From Fennellomyces sp. T-0311 (Eukaryota > Mucoromycota > Mucoromycetes > Mucorales > Lichtheimiaceae): a stretch of DNA of 64,000 nucleotides. Shown here piece by piece: positions 22,429 through 34,947 of this stretch. How positions within the stretch are numbered: the stretch's first letter is position 1; every line of letters begins with the position of its first letter. The stretch covers positions 806,001-870,000 of the forward strand of contig JALLLT010000012.1 in NCBI GenBank assembly GCA_025266875.1, written 5' to 3'. The notes beneath the pieces are model-generated. The model was not told the origin of the DNA, ran no database searches, and saw nothing but the letters and a program-made list of their open reading frames with translations. The position numbers and the translations under genes were made by a program.

Positions 22429-24773
22429 TCAACTCAAATCTCTATATTCGGTATTCTCCTCGATATCAACCAGCCGTGCTGAGTTTCTCTTGGAGCCAAT
22501 CGGTACCAATTCACGATCGTCCTCACTGTTGCGTTGCGAAGATAACGTGGATGCAGTCGGAATATCAATCTCCACTGCATCAGCATCTGATTCAATTGAC
22601 AGGACCGAGTCTTGCTGTGCTTGAGGTTGCGATGGCGGTGCCGAGTTGCTATGGTTACCCGTCAATCCTGAGATCAGGTTGCCAAATGCCAACGAATCAC
22701 CGCGACGATGATGTAATCCGAATGCTTGTTGCCATGTAGGCGATGATGGCGGCAATTGGATGGGCTGTTGCGGAGGATCTTCGTTGAGACGATCCACAAG
22801 CTGCGAGGTGAGCGAAATGCCTCTAAATACGGAACTTCGCCGCCGTCGGTGTGCCTGTTGCTTTGCGTTGGCCGCATTGCTGTTGGTGTTACCATGCCAG
22901 TCGTCGTGCGACGCAGGGACTGTGGCCGACGATCGTAACGCTACACTCATTCGGCTTGGGTTCAAAGACCCGTCAGTGCGCGCAGTAAGTGAACGTCGTG
23001 GGAATGCGGGATCTGGGGCAAAATGGGCACGCGGTGAAGATGAACGTAATGGTGTTGCTGGTGTCGCGGTGTTTGCACGGTTATCAGATGGTGTTGGCTC
23101 ATCCGTCTCAGATACATAAACTGCTTCATCCACTGGTGCATTGGTTCCTAACGTCGTGGTAAACTCGACGGAAGAGCCGCTGTCTGCTCTTAAGGATAAC
23201 GAAGGAGGCTGTTTGTTTCGTTTTGATGTAATCAAGTAAACACCGAGAAACTCAACTGCACAACCGGTCATGAATCTATTTGCTATGTTACGCAACAGAT
23301 AGTTGGGTGCACAAAGGTTTGATAAACCTACCTTGAAGTTTGGTCCATCGTCATATCATCAAAGTCATGATACAGCACCGCGCTTCCAGCAATAGCTGAT
23401 ATGGTGAACAGCACGAATTGCGTAGGGATCACCTCGGTGGAGTCGAAACGTTGCAACGCTTTGTTCAGATACTTGATTTGGAGAATAGCAGTTAATACAA
23501 GCACGAGAATCAACAAATAGGACACGGGGTATCTAAATGTGAGAAAATAATCAGATTCGCTGTATTATCAACAGAAACGGATTCGCAAACGTACGCAAAC
23601 ATCTTGAAAAAAGTTAGGCTCAGCAATGACGATACGCTCTTGGTACACAGAACCGTATAACCGCCTGGATTGACGATCCAATTAGTCAACTCCGTACATA
23701 AATGTCGCCAAATGTCACAGATAAACGTACCATAGATTGCTACGAGGCCGAGATCTATCATGATACTCTGTGAGCCGTAGATAGGTGACAGGACTGTCAA
23801 TACGGCGATCATGACACCGGTGATGATGAAGAAAACCAGGGACCGGGTCTGTGTGAGCGCCTCCACGATGAGATCTGGTGACAACTAGAGCGCATAGCGT
23901 GAGCACACACCGAAAACGTTAAAAGTTTCAGCTCTTTAGCTTACCGCGGTTTCCTCCGCGTTAGAACTCAGAACTACCATTGCGGCGCCCAAAACGGCCA
24001 AGAAGACCCCGAGCAGATCCCGCTTCCGAAACACTTCCTTAAGCATCAGGGGTGCCAAGATAACGTTTGTCACAAGTGTGGTTGTGCCAAGCGGTGCGAT
24101 GGTAGAGGCGGGAGCGAAGCCGTATGCTAAAAATATAAGGCAATAAGATTAGCAACAAATGGTAATGCGGGAAATATGGCGCCACGCCGCAATAAGAAAA
24201 ACGTACCCACGAAGTTGCCGACCTCTCCCAAGACCATTAAGGAAATGCCGAGCCACCACAGCTTGGATTTCAAGTAGTCTGATTCTCCTCGCGTCTGCTC
24301 CTGCGCCATGGCCATTATGAACTTTTGGTGCTCCAATTCCTCTTCCTCGGACCGCGGAAGCTCTTCCGATGAACGAGGCGACGAGTACCCGTCGTCAGGG
24401 AAAAAGGCATTGCTCGGATAATACGACTGTGCCGTGCTTATCCACCGTGGAGGCTCGTCCATGTTGGCAAAGTACTTTGCAACTTGGTTTTCTTGAATTT
24501 TATTATGCTTAAAAAGTACGTCAGTCAGCTGTGTCCGCCTTTTCTTTTTCGCTCCCGCTCTTGTCCACTTACTGCCAGCTTTTGTACATTGAGTGCGACG
24601 GAAATGAGCATCTGCAGCCCCAAGTCGTGAGTTTTATGCCTTGTTTGCTCAAGCGTTGCCACCCTCCACTAACTTACGTTGCCGCATACAGACACGACGA
24701 CACCTATGAAGGTATTGAAGGCGACATCGTCATTATCAACGGGAGAAGGAGGATCCTGTATAGGATTTTCCAT
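22429..24773 (-). CDS. NIPA-family magnesium transporter
   Basis: Membrane protein of the NIPA (DUF803) family, Mg2+ carriers of the plasma membrane or endosomes. Eight exons (24773-24678, 24611-24573, 24507-24207, 24126-23945, 23884-23731, 23664-23595, 23532-23332, 23275-22429) join exactly in frame to 629 residues. The first membrane helix is split by intron 1 (NTFIGVVVSVCGN, then MLISVALNVQKLA), followed by a charged cytosolic loop and then LWWLGISLMVLGEVGNFVAY and FAPASTIAPLGTTTLVTN, typical of the family. Later helices include VFFIITGVMIAVLTVL and FLGVYLITSK. The last 270 residues are a Ser/Pro-rich disordered tail, longer than in animals. The start was set at the Met in a good Kozak context (CGCCATGG), because a shorter model starting at 24462 would lose the first helix. 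Confidence 0.88.
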
Positions 24774-25166
24774 GGCGGTGAAAGGATTAGTATAGGCGAA
24801 TTGCTTTTCCCGTTTCCAAAAGTTTAAAATGTCACCAAGAGGAAAGAGAAAAGAAGGTGTGGCAACAGGCTGTTTGCGGAGCTTGCAGCATTGGCCCCGC
24901 TGCAACAAGCGAGCAAATGACGTTACGGCTTGCGGACGTACTGCGTGTCTGTTAATGCACGCTGGCTCTTGCCCGTTTTGAACAAAGTCATGAAAGACGC
25001 ACGAGCATCAAATATACCAACTCCTTTATCGATTGGCTGATGGATACACTTCCCGCCAGAAAATAAAAAACCATCACCGCTTACCCCTGATCGCCCAACC
25101 TGCGTGTTTATTTTCGGCTCTTTTCCTTTCATTTATATTTTTTTTCATTACCGCCACGTTGACACC
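24774..25166. promoter_or_regulatory. Divergent intergenic region, NIPA and coiled-coil gene
   Basis: About 390 bp shared by two divergent genes. A long pyrimidine tract precedes the plus-strand start. No specific element is recognised. Confidence 0.3.
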
Positions 25167-26792
25167 ATGAGTGTGTTGTCGGCTGTCGCTTTTCTCAACG
25201 GCAGCAGCGAGCAGCTGGACCAAAGGGCTCCGAGTCCAACCTCGCCTGCCTCAGCCAAACCAACCACCGACGCTGCTATCAAGGAATTGCATCGTATCAG
25301 AACAGGTGGTGGTAATGGTGTGGCCTCACTCTTGAGCAAGTTCGGTAACGAGGCAACACCAGCTCGTCCTCCCCCATCTCCACGCAACAACACCATACCA
25401 ACCGAAGTTCCCACCAGTCGCCCTGGCAACAACAAAACTCCCACCACTACAACTACCACTACAACTCGACCCACGATCAACGAGCCAAAACCCTCCCCAA
25501 CGCCACCCACGACCAAAAAGACCGCTACTGCAATGAACCGCTCATCAACTCAGATGATTGAAGAAGAAATTATGTCGATATACGAGGAAGCAGTCAAGAA
25601 GGCGGAAGCAGCAGAGAAAGAAATTGAAGATCTCAAAAATCAAATCGCCACTTACGAAACGGATGCGACCAAAGTCCGCGACTATGAGATCCGAGTAGAA
25701 TACCTTGCTCAAAAGCTCGAGCAGGTATCCGAAGACCGAGACTGCTTGGAACAGGAGCTGCGAATGTATCGTGAACGACAAGGCAACTTGGATACCCCTG
25801 TATCCCCTGTCTTTCAACATCGACTATCAGAAATCTTTAGCGACAAGCAACCTATCGACAACCAGGAAGATGAAGACGGAAACAGTGAATTCATGCACGG
25901 AATTCTTGATGCCTACGAAGACGATGAAGATGAGAACTCATCTTTCGGTATACAAAGCGAGCGTCAGTCTCAAGACAGTGATAAGGAGAGACAGATTGCG
26001 TTTCTTACCGAACAGCTCCGTGCTGCAGATGAAGGCACTAAACTTACCGTGCAGCACTATTTAAGTGAGCTGGAACAAGAGCGGCTACGAAGCAAGGCTA
26101 TGGAGAAGGTACTGAAGAAACAAGAAGAGCTTATTTCGACTCTGGAAACAAAACTTGCATCATCAGCCCCTTCCACACCTGTAAGGGTTGCTCCCCGGCC
26201 TCCACGGAATGCAAGTTTAGCGAGTCCTACCCGAGAGAACAGCAATCAAACAGAACGTGCCCTGCGTGCACAGGTGGAGTCGCAGCGAGCAGAACTTGAA
26301 GACAAACGGACACTGCTGACACAGTTACTCAATGAGCGTGAGGACATGCTTAAAAAAGTAAAGCTTGGCGCTAGTAGACCAGGCGCATCTTCTTTCGACA
26401 TTTTGGCCGAACTCGCTCGTCCCTCCGCTGATCCAAAATCGTCTCCAGTGGACGGTAGAAACACACCCCCACCTACCGCTCCTCCACGAGATCCTCTCCC
26501 CCCAGTACCATCGGCAACATCCCCTTCCAAGTCTTCCATCCATGGTTCCCTAAGCTCTTTCCATGAAGAGTCTGCTGTCTCCTCGGTCACCTCGTGGTCC
26601 TCATCGACGGATTTTAACGGGCGTCAGCAAACAAAGAAAGAGGAACCACAGCCCAACAATTTCGAGGCTTTCTACAGCCACTACATGGAGGATGACTCTT
26701 TCGAAGTCGACGATCCGTACGAGCATCATCTTGAGGCGCTGCGCCGTTTGGAAGGTCCAGAAAGTCCCGGCCAGAAGATGACTGCCCATTAA
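25167..26792 (+). CDS. Coiled-coil protein of unknown function
   Basis: Single-exon gene for 541 residues. Residues 1-125 are Pro/Ser/Thr-rich and disordered, with a run of eight threonines. About 130-215 form a coiled coil (MIEEEIMSIYEEAVKKAEAA onwards), 225-285 are acidic, about 290-345 and 375-430 are further coiled coils, and the rest is a Pro/Ser-rich tail with SH3-ligand-like PPPTAPPRDPLPPVP, ending acidic. There is no enzyme or membrane motif. The layout suggests a cytoskeletal or trafficking scaffold, but that is only a guess; I do not recognise a family. The start MSVLSAVAFLNG lies downstream of a T-rich leader. Convergent with SEC9. Confidence 0.75.
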   Translation: MSVLSAVAFLNGSSEQLDQRAPSPTSPASAKPTTDAAIKELHRIRTGGGNGVASLLSKFGNEATPARPPPSPRNNTIPTEVPTSRPGNNKTPTTTTTTTTRPTINEPKPSPTPPTTKKTATAMNRSSTQMIEEEIMSIYEEAVKKAEAAEKEIEDLKNQIATYETDATKVRDYEIRVEYLAQKLEQVSEDRDCLEQELRMYRERQGNLDTPVSPVFQHRLSEIFSDKQPIDNQEDEDGNSEFMHGILDAYEDDEDENSSFGIQSERQSQDSDKERQIAFLTEQLRAADEGTKLTVQHYLSELEQERLRSKAMEKVLKKQEELISTLETKLASSAPSTPVRVAPRPPRNASLASPTRENSNQTERALRAQVESQRAELEDKRTLLTQLLNEREDMLKKVKLGASRPGASSFDILAELARPSADPKSSPVDGRNTPPPTAPPRDPLPPVPSATSPSKSSIHGSLSSFHEESAVSSVTSWSSSTDFNGRQQTKKEEPQPNNFEAFYSHYMEDDSFEVDDPYEHHLEALRRLEGPESPGQKMTAH

Positions 26793-27015
26793 TCCCCATC
26801 CTTTCGCATTACATATAACCATTTTTATTAGCTGTGTATTATAGCTTTTCCTTCTTCTTTGACAGTTTCGATTTTTTTAATTTAATTTGTACAGTTTTTT
26901 AACCTTTTTTTGCTCCGCTTATTTAACTCTTAACTCGCCCTCATATATGATTTGCAGTCCTTTTGACCAGAATGCGATTTTGAAGCGATATTTATTATTT
27001 CCATGGTAAACGTTT

Positions 27016-28102
27016 TTAAGTGGTTCTGTTGAGTCTGTGGGTGGTGGCAGACAGTTTCTGGCTGAGCGGATCCACCTTCTTGTTGACCTTGTCGAGCTGC
27101 TTGTTCTGACTGTCAAGTTCATCGTTCATGGTGACAGCCATGTTCTTGAGACGCGACATGGCATCGCCCATCAGGTCCAAGTTCTGATCAAGCTCGTCCT
27201 CGATAGCATCATCCTCCTCATCTGCTTCAAACTGGTATCTTCGCTTGTCAGCCTCTGTCCGGCCACGGCGGTATCCTGCATTGGCCGATACACGTTCATT
27301 TCGGCGCTGTGCTTGTTCATATCGTGCATTCGATTCGTATTCATACTGATTAATACGATCACGCTCCTCCATATGGTCTTGCTGGTCTCTCTGCAAAGCT
27401 TCCAGCTCCCGCTGCTGACGCTTGGACCGAGTGAATGGGTTCTTGACAACCGGGATAAAGATGGATCGGTTCAACTGTTGCAATTCACTGGCTTGGCTAG
27501 CTGCGCGGTCCGAGTAAGCCTTGGACAAATCCAAATTTCGGTCGACGTTGGCAAGTTGAGCTACATAAGTGTGTCATCGTCAGCTCCTCCTCTTATTTTT
27601 TTCCCCATATCCTAAGTTACTTACTGGACTGCTCGTTAAGCATGCCCATGGTATTCGCTGCAGTTTGCTCGGTCTCGTTCAGTCTTTGAAGTGCCCTGCG
27701 GGTGCTTGCCAACGAATCTTGCTTAACATTACGAATTTGTGATTTGAGGTTGCCAACTTCCTCATCATCATCTTGGGCATAGCGGCTTGAACCATAGGCA
27801 TCGTCTTCATTGTCATAGCCGCCATAGCGTTGTGAGGGGGGAGCGCGACGCTGTTGTTGGCCTGCATTGCCAAACAACTCATTGCGTTGCTGGGACTGGT
27901 ATTCATCGTCATTGCGTCGGGTGCCATAGCGACCACCTCCTCCACTGCGGGGTGCAGCAGCATAGTCCTGTGATGGAGTGCTATGGTACGAAGGGGCGGC
28001 AGATGACGGCTGGGTATAGTTGCTTGCGGCATCGGATTCAAAGGGGTTTGTCGAACCCGAGGAAATGGAGGGCGATTTATCCTTTTTCGATTTCCAAAAC
28101 AT
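27016..28102 (-). CDS. SEC9: SNAP-25-type t-SNARE Sec9
   Basis: Plasma-membrane Qb/Qc SNARE that pairs with Sso-type syntaxin and Snc-type synaptobrevin to fuse exocytic vesicles at hyphal tips. Two exons (28102-27625 and 27560-27016) give 340 residues. The first 110 residues are Ser/Gly/Gln-rich and disordered and include an NPF motif. The Qb SNARE helix starts near QIRNVKQDSLASTRRALQ and crosses the intron. The Qc helix is near the C-terminus (LDQNLDLMGDAMSRLKNMA, zero-layer Gln in DELDSQNKQLDKVNKKV). As in other fungal Sec9 proteins there is no palmitoylated Cys cluster and no membrane anchor. Confidence 0.93.
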
Positions 28103-29990
28103 TGTAAAGATAAAAGGAAGGGTGGGGTACTATTGCTGGGAGAAAAGAAGAGAGAGTAAAGTGTCAAGGCCTTGGCTTGGCTCGAGCTTAAATTACAACA
28201 AAATGGAAAACTCTATTTTTAGACAGCACGAATTGGGCTGCTTGCCCGAACAATGTTTTTAAGGCTCGGCTGCACGTATGGAGAAAGCAGGCTCAGGTAC
28301 ATGAGACAGAAGTGTGCACTAAGTATTCACTGATGCTCCACAGCTATACAAGTAAACACTGCGAGGGTACACTAGAAAGAAGTAAGGTTTATCCGTTTAA
28401 GCACTGGCAATAACAACAACAGTGGCGTGCATATGGAAATGCAAGCAGTTGTTGGATTGTGGCTGATGCAAAGCTGAGCACGCCAGACGTAAATGAGCTG
28501 CTGGTATCGCAATAAGCATGAAGCAGCTGCGGCAACCTTACCATGTCCCTTTATTTTTGTTGCAAATATATTAAAACTCGGGTTGACAGGTTTATCGTTT
28601 CCTTAAGCGTAAGTGGCCAATAAGCCGTTTTTCCTTTCCTCATCAACTGTTATTACCTTCCGATTATCTGAACCTGAACGTTTAACACAGGTCTCATAAC
28701 AACATGATTTACATACTGCCTTCCTGACCCACATCTCCAATCGTATCACCAGTAATTGCTATCTTTTCATCATGTGTCTTTTGTGATTTACTTATCCAGC
28801 TAATACGTAGTAAAGTTTCCATTAGCGATTACTTCTCCCTCGTTGTCTAGTCTTGCCTTTGAAACGATTGAGGTGAACAACCGAGTCACCAGATCATCTG
28901 ACCATGAACTTTCATGACAACAATGCGAGCATGATACCTATGAATCAGCACGCGCACAACTGTAAATGCCACCAAGTTCCTTGCTTCCAGTTTCCATCGA
29001 TACATACGCGTGTTTTATTCAGTGGATTTTGAAAATAGGGTATAATGGGATCTCCTTTATAGCGCGGCTACACTCTGATTAAATTTCTGTCCTGGCGTGC
29101 ATAGAGCTCTAAACTCAGGTTACTATACATATCTGATGGTAGCCCCTCACAGTTGTTTTCTGGTTGCGCAGAGAGAAAGGCGAAAAAAAGAAGTTGGATG
29201 GACCTAGTTCTGGTGTATTACATCTACAAGATAACAGATGCTACCAAGCAGAAAACTTTAATTTCCATCCGTAGTAACATCAACATTACTATCTATATGC
29301 GAAGTACACGGACACGCAATTAGCACGTAGGCCAGTTGTTTCACGTTTGTCTGGAAATAATATGATCGGCCAGCTTACATAATTATAAATTATTCGGTTC
29401 TGGACAAAATGGGATAACCTGTCTGAAAATTCATGAGGATTTAGGGAGCTCCCTGCGACAGCGGGTCTTAAGTAAAATGATATCACTCCTATGTAAGTGG
29501 AGTTCCGTCGGTTTGGTAACATGTAAATGCCACTGAAGTTGACATTCTCCTTGAGGCTCCAAGTGCTCGTATAGTTGTCCAAAGGACAACACAATATTGA
29601 GTAATATTGGTGAAATGATAAACTCTTCGCACTCTTCAGTCAGCGAAACAGCGTATAAATAGGAGATGTTAATGCGGGTTAGTTTGGCTCCCACCAATGT
29701 AAACATGAATGCCCCGAAAGGGCCGTACGTCTGCTAAACAGCTTGTCGTGGCAACCATTCCTCTCCAAGCAATGTACTGTGCAGACTATTGGAGTACATA
29801 CTACCAATCGTTCAGGTCACATACTATATAATCCTGGATAAGACTGTTAACGGTCCAGTAGACATAGATATAAGTGTTAGCATTTAATTGCAATGGGAGC
29901 ACAAGCATAATTTGAGTTGCCGCAGTATAAAATAAGTGGCTTGCCTTTGATACTACTGTCACCTTTTCCATATCACTGAGTGTTTCTCGA
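28103..29990. other. Intergenic, 1.9 kb, possible dead gene
   Basis: Contains the SEC9 promoter next to 28103. On the minus strand 29706-29431 and 29594-29289 hold overlapping leucine-rich open stretches (for example TKPTELHLHRSDI) that could be a decayed F-box/LRR paralogue like those at 46-64 kb, but the match is weak. Otherwise I see nothing. Confidence 0.25.
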
Positions 29991-31681
29991 ATGGCTAAAA
30001 AGAAGAGAGGAAACAAAAACAACAACGGATCGCAAAACGATTTACGACCGCCTCAAGGTCGAGTCAACAAGAAAACAAGGTTTAACACTCCTTCCCCACC
30101 AAGATCTGTAGCTAACGCTGCAAAACCGAATAATTCCGCTCAATCTATTGCCGGTAAGCCTGATCACTTCAGGACCCTTCCGACAGCTACTCACTGTGTC
30201 GTATAGCAAACGATGATTTTATTTCATTGGATTTCGATTTGCCAACGGTCAATGGATTACAGAGCGGAAAAAAACGCAAACACAATGACCAAGACGATCA
30301 CGATGAAGAAAACGGCTTCGATCTCACCTTGTTTCCATGGCTGCCAATGAAGCGACCAGGGCCATCTTCACTGCTGCCCACGGTGAAAGAAGTGTATGTT
30401 TCTTATCAGCTGTAAGTTTACTTTGCTAACATGGATATATATATATGTAGTCTTGAAGCCGAAACAGCATGCCTATTACAGTATCTCGAACCAAGGAGAG
30501 CGGAAACACGTATGCGACAGTATTTGATTCATAAAATTACTACAGTGGTCGATAGCTCGTATCCAGGAGCAGAAGTGGAGGTTTTCGGAAGCTTTGAGAC
30601 AAACCTATATCTGCCAAACAGGTACTTAAACGATGACGCGTTTGGACAGTGGAACTAATACATGGGCCTAGTGATCTGGATCTTGTTGTTCAGGGAAATG
30701 TAAAGCTGCGTAACTTGGCAAAGGCATTAGTGGAAGCTGGCGTTTGTTCGAACCCGCAAGTGATCGAGAAAGCAATGGTAAGGCTATTGAAGACACAGCC
30801 TAACGTGGCTAATGTGATTGGTATAGGTGCCAGTGATCAAGCTTGAAGATTCACTCACTGGTCTGAAGGTGGATATCACTTTGGATTCAGACTCGGGCAT
30901 TGACAGTGCCACCTGTGTGAAAGGTCTGATTCGAGCTCAACGAGGCTTGCGTCCGCTTACTCTGCTGGTTAAGCTGTTCCTCGCGCTACGTCGGCACAAT
31001 GAGGTCTTTACGGGTGGTTTAGGTGGATATGCTATTGTGTGTATGGTGATGAACTTTTTGCAGGTAAAAAAGTGGTTGTCTTTCATTTCTGTGTAACGCG
31101 TTGCTCATGTCTGCGCTTGGTATCAGATGCATCCCCTGATTAGTACCAACGAGATCGACCCTGTTGCGAACATGGGCACTCTCTTACTGGAATTCTTGCA
31201 ACTGTATGGCATCAGTTTCCAGATGGAAGAGCTGGGAATCCGCGTGACAAACAAAGGAGCATATTTTCGCAAGGTAGACTTATGGCTCGTAGGCCAAGGC
31301 CCGACAGATGCTAACATTGACAACCAGAAACGCTACACAACCAGCAAGAACGGAAAGCCGGTGTATACGATTGAGGACCCCATGGACCAAGACAACGATA
31401 TTGGTATGAAGTCGTACAATGCAGTGTCAATTATCAGAGCTTTCAGGTCTGCGTATATGCTGTTGACCAAGAGAGCATTTGAGCTGGAGGAGCAGTTGGG
31501 ACACAACCGGATATCACTGGAGCGGCAAAACGGACTCAAGCTCTCCATCTTATCAAAAGTGCTGTACATACCCAAAGATATGATGCAGCTAAGAGATTCC
31601 ATATCAGATGTGTACGAAAGACGTCTGTGGGAGGGAGAACCTGCAGCTAGAACGTTTGACTGGAGTCCCAACGAACAGTAA
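29991..31681 (+). CDS. TRF4: Non-canonical poly(A) RNA polymerase, Trf4/Cid14 type
   Basis: Nuclear nucleotidyltransferase of the TRAMP complex that tags aberrant RNAs with short poly(A) tails for exosome decay. Six exons (29991-30153, 30207-30393, 30451-30621, 30672-30777, 30827-31063, 31127-31681) join in frame to 472 residues. The basic N-terminus MAKKKRGNKNN is a likely nuclear or nucleolar signal. The catalytic core has the hG[GS] signature and two metal Asp in FGSFETNLYLPNSDLDLVVQ (split by intron 3), and the third Asp in LKVDITLDSD. The nucleotide-recognition domain contains HPLISTNEIDPVANMGTLLL and SYNAVSIIRAF. The C-terminal tail is short. Convergent with FOX2. Confidence 0.92.
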
Positions 31682-31970
31682 TTGTAGCACTGCCCTGTAT
31701 ATATCCATCTTCCTTGCGCACCGTTCCCTTGTATATCATTAGCATTCTACTGCTGCACCTGCTTTATCGTGTCTCCGCTGCTCCGGTAAAGAACACTTGT
31801 CACATCATTACCGAAAATACACGAGTCGATGGTTTTAGTATCTTTGTGACAACAAAATCCAATGATTGAATCTTTATTTTTTGGGGGCGCGAGTGCAGAA
31901 GAACGATATATAAAAAAAAGACATTACAGAAAAGAAAAAGGTATTAAAGAAGTGGTGGGAAGGGAAACAT

Positions 31971-34947
31971 TTACAACTTGCTGTCGCGGCTGCTGGCGAA
32001 TTCAACAGCAGCGGCCGAGATGGCGATCTCGTTGCGCTCAACAACGCGAGTCTGGAAGATGACCTTGTTGCCTTCGCGCCACATGGAAGTCTCAAGGGTC
32101 TCACCGGGGAAGACGTGCTTAGCGAAACGGGCCTTGATGTTCTTGAAGATGGTGGGGTCGTTGTTGCCGAAAGTCTTCAAGACGTGCTTGGCAGAGATAC
32201 CGAAGGAGCACAGACCGTGGAGGATGGGCACGTCGAAACCGCCCATGGCAGACATGGAAGGATCGATGTGAAGAGGGTTGTAGTCACCGCTGAGACGGTA
32301 CAAGGCAGCCTGGTCTTCGCTGGTCTTTTCGGTGATGACAGCATCGGGCTTGCGGCTGGGAGGAACGTTGGCGGCAGTGGCGGCACCGCGATCAGCGCCC
32401 TTCTTGGGACCACCAAAGTTGCCAGAGCCACGGATGAAGAGAGTGAACTGGTTCTCAAACACAACCTCGCCGGATTCATCAGTGCTGGTGACGCCAACAA
32501 CAACCGAAGCACCCTTGCCCTTGTCAGTGATCTCGACGATGCGGGCCTCGGACTTCAAGGTACCGCTGGTGGGAATGGGCTTCTTGAGTTCAAGGTATTG
32601 TTCACCGTGCAGCAACATCATGGGGTTGAAGTTGGGCAAGATGTCACCGAAGGGCAGACCGCTCATGATGGTGAAGGAAGGAATGACACCAAAGGTGGGG
32701 AGAACAGCAAAGTTCTCGTCGTTCTCGTAGACGTATTGCAGGTCAGTGCGCTTGCAGCCGACACCCAAGGCGTACAAGATAGCCTCCTTCTCGCCATATT
32801 CGAACGAAGTGGTCTCGAAGCTGATCTTCTTGGCAGCTTCAATGTCGACGGAGCTCTCGCTCTTGGGCTCTTCAGCAGCGTTGTTGAAGTTCTCCATGAA
32901 CGATTGGAGGGAGTCCTGGGTGGTCTCGGGGTGAGTGGCACGACCATCCTCAAAGTTGGTGATCTTGGCCCACTGCTGGGCAACCTGTTCGGGGTAGAGA
33001 GGGCGGTTGACGGGGAAACCGTGACCACCGGTGCGTTGCCAGCGGACCTTGGCGATCCAGCCACTGCCGACTTCAAAGATGCTGCCGGTCTCTTCAATGC
33101 TGCTGTGGGCAAGGTAGCCGATGAGGGGAGCAACGTATTCGGGCTTGAAGGCCTCGACCATCTCTGGGGGCATGATGGTGGCAGTCATGCGCGTGCCAGC
33201 GTTGGGAGCAATGACGTTGCACAGGATGTTCTTGCGGGCACCTTCGATGGCGAGGGTCTTGGTCAAACCGACGATACCGAGCTTGGCGGCACTGTAGTTG
33301 GTCTGGCCAAAGTTGCCATACAAACCGACAGCCGAGGCGGTGTTGACGATACGACCGTACTTTTGCTTGTTCATGTGGGGCCAGGCAGCCTTGATGACCT
33401 TGTAGGTACCGTTCAAGTGGACGCGGTGGACCAAATCCCAGTCAGCATCGGACATGCGGATGAAGGACTTGTCACGGAGAATGCCAGCGTTGTTGATGAG
33501 GATATCGACGCGACCAAAGGCCTTGAGGGCAGTCTCGACGATCTTCTCACCCTCCTCGACAGAGTCGTAGTTGGGCACAGCCTTACCACCCGCCTTGATG
33601 ATTTCCTCGACAACGACATCGGCAGCCTTGGTGCTAGCACCAGCACCAGTGTGGGAGCCACCAAGGTCGTTTACAACAACGGAGGCACCGAGCTTACCGA
33701 GAAGAAGGGCGTATGCTCTACCAAGACCGCCACCAGCACCAGTGACAATGGCCACCTAAATGTCACCCTGTAAGTCCGCCTGTTACTCTTTCCTCCATCC
33801 ATCTCAATTCCTCTTACCTGGCCATCGAAGCGGAGGGGCTCAGCCTTGGGATTGGCGGGAACAGCCTTGGCACGCTCCAGCAGACCAACAAAGTCAGTGT
33901 CAGTAATAGAAGCGGGGTATTCAACCTTGGAGAAGTCGGTGATCTCGTCCCACTTGGCACCAACGGCAGCGGGGTCGAAAGTCTCGTCAGCCTTGAAGAC
34001 GCTGCCGACGGAGCGCTCCCAACGAAGCTTGGCAACGAAGCCACCGCCGACTTCAAAGATGCTACCATTTTCCTCGGTACCTTCGTGGCACAAGAAACCG
34101 ACGACGGGGCAGACGTAGTCGGGCTTGAGGGCAGCAAGAACCTCGGGTGGCATGACAGTTTCGGTCCTATGCGATTGTTAAGGGGGCGTGTTCCAAACTG
34201 TATGCATGCAACTTACATTCTGGATGCAGCCATGGGGGCAATGGTGTTGCTGTGGATGTTGTACTTTGCACCCTCGCGAGCAAGCGAGTTGCTGAAGCTT
34301 GCCAAAGCCAGCTTGGCTGTAGTAATTTTCACGTTCATAAATTAACATGTGATTTTCCATATGCGTTTGCATACACCTACCAGCGCTGTAGTTGGCCTGA
34401 CCAAAGTTACCGTACAAACCGGCGGCAGAAGCGGTCATGATGATACGGCCGTACTTTTGTTCCTTCATGATGGGGAAGGCAGCCTTGGTGACAGCGTACG
34501 AACCCTTGACGTGTACAGCCTGAATGAGATCCCAGTCCTGATCAGTCATGCGGGCGAACGACTTGTCACGGAGAATGCCAGCATTGTTAATGATAATGTC
34601 GATGCGGCCGAATGCCTTCATTGCGGTTTCGACAATCTTGTCACCATCAGTGACAGAGTTGTAGTTGGCGACGGCCTTGCCACCGTTCTTGATAATCTCC
34701 TCAACAACGACATCGGCGGCCTTGGTGCTGGCGCCATCGCCGGTGTGAGAGCCACCAAGATCGTTTACGACGACGCTGGCGCCACGCGAGGCAAAGTACA
34801 AAGCGTAGGCACGACCAAGACCTAGGCGTTCCGAGTTAATTGTCTATTGCTCCCTGGGTTGGCAGACTAGAGCAGCGACGGGTTACCTCCACCAGCGCCA
34901 GTGACGATGGCGACACGTCCATCATATCGAATTTCGTTGTTGGCCAT
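31971..34947 (-). CDS. FOX2: Peroxisomal multifunctional beta-oxidation protein (MFE-2)
   Basis: Hydratase and (3R)-hydroxyacyl-CoA dehydrogenase of peroxisomal fatty-acid beta-oxidation. Five exons (34947-34887, 34821-34381, 34316-34217, 34166-33818, 33755-31971) give 911 residues. Two tandem short-chain dehydrogenase units each show [32 protein letters not shown] and the active YxxxK (NYSAAKLG in the second, NYSAAKLA in the first, formed across intron 2). The C-terminal MaoC/hydratase-2 domain carries [20 protein letters not shown] with the catalytic Asp and His. The protein ends in SKL, a classical PTS1 peroxisome signal. Codon bias is strong; as a side effect the antisense strand stays open for 552 codons. 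High expression on lipids is likely but inferred. Confidence 0.97.

Noticed and set aside
22429..24462. Shorter NIPA model starting at MDEPPRW (24462)
   Set aside because: Two further upstream exons splice in frame and supply the missing first membrane helix; the start at 24773 is better.
32115..33773. 552-codon open frame on the plus strand
   Set aside because: It lies exactly antisense to FOX2. The strong codon bias of FOX2 keeps the opposite strand free of stops. The product shows no domain.
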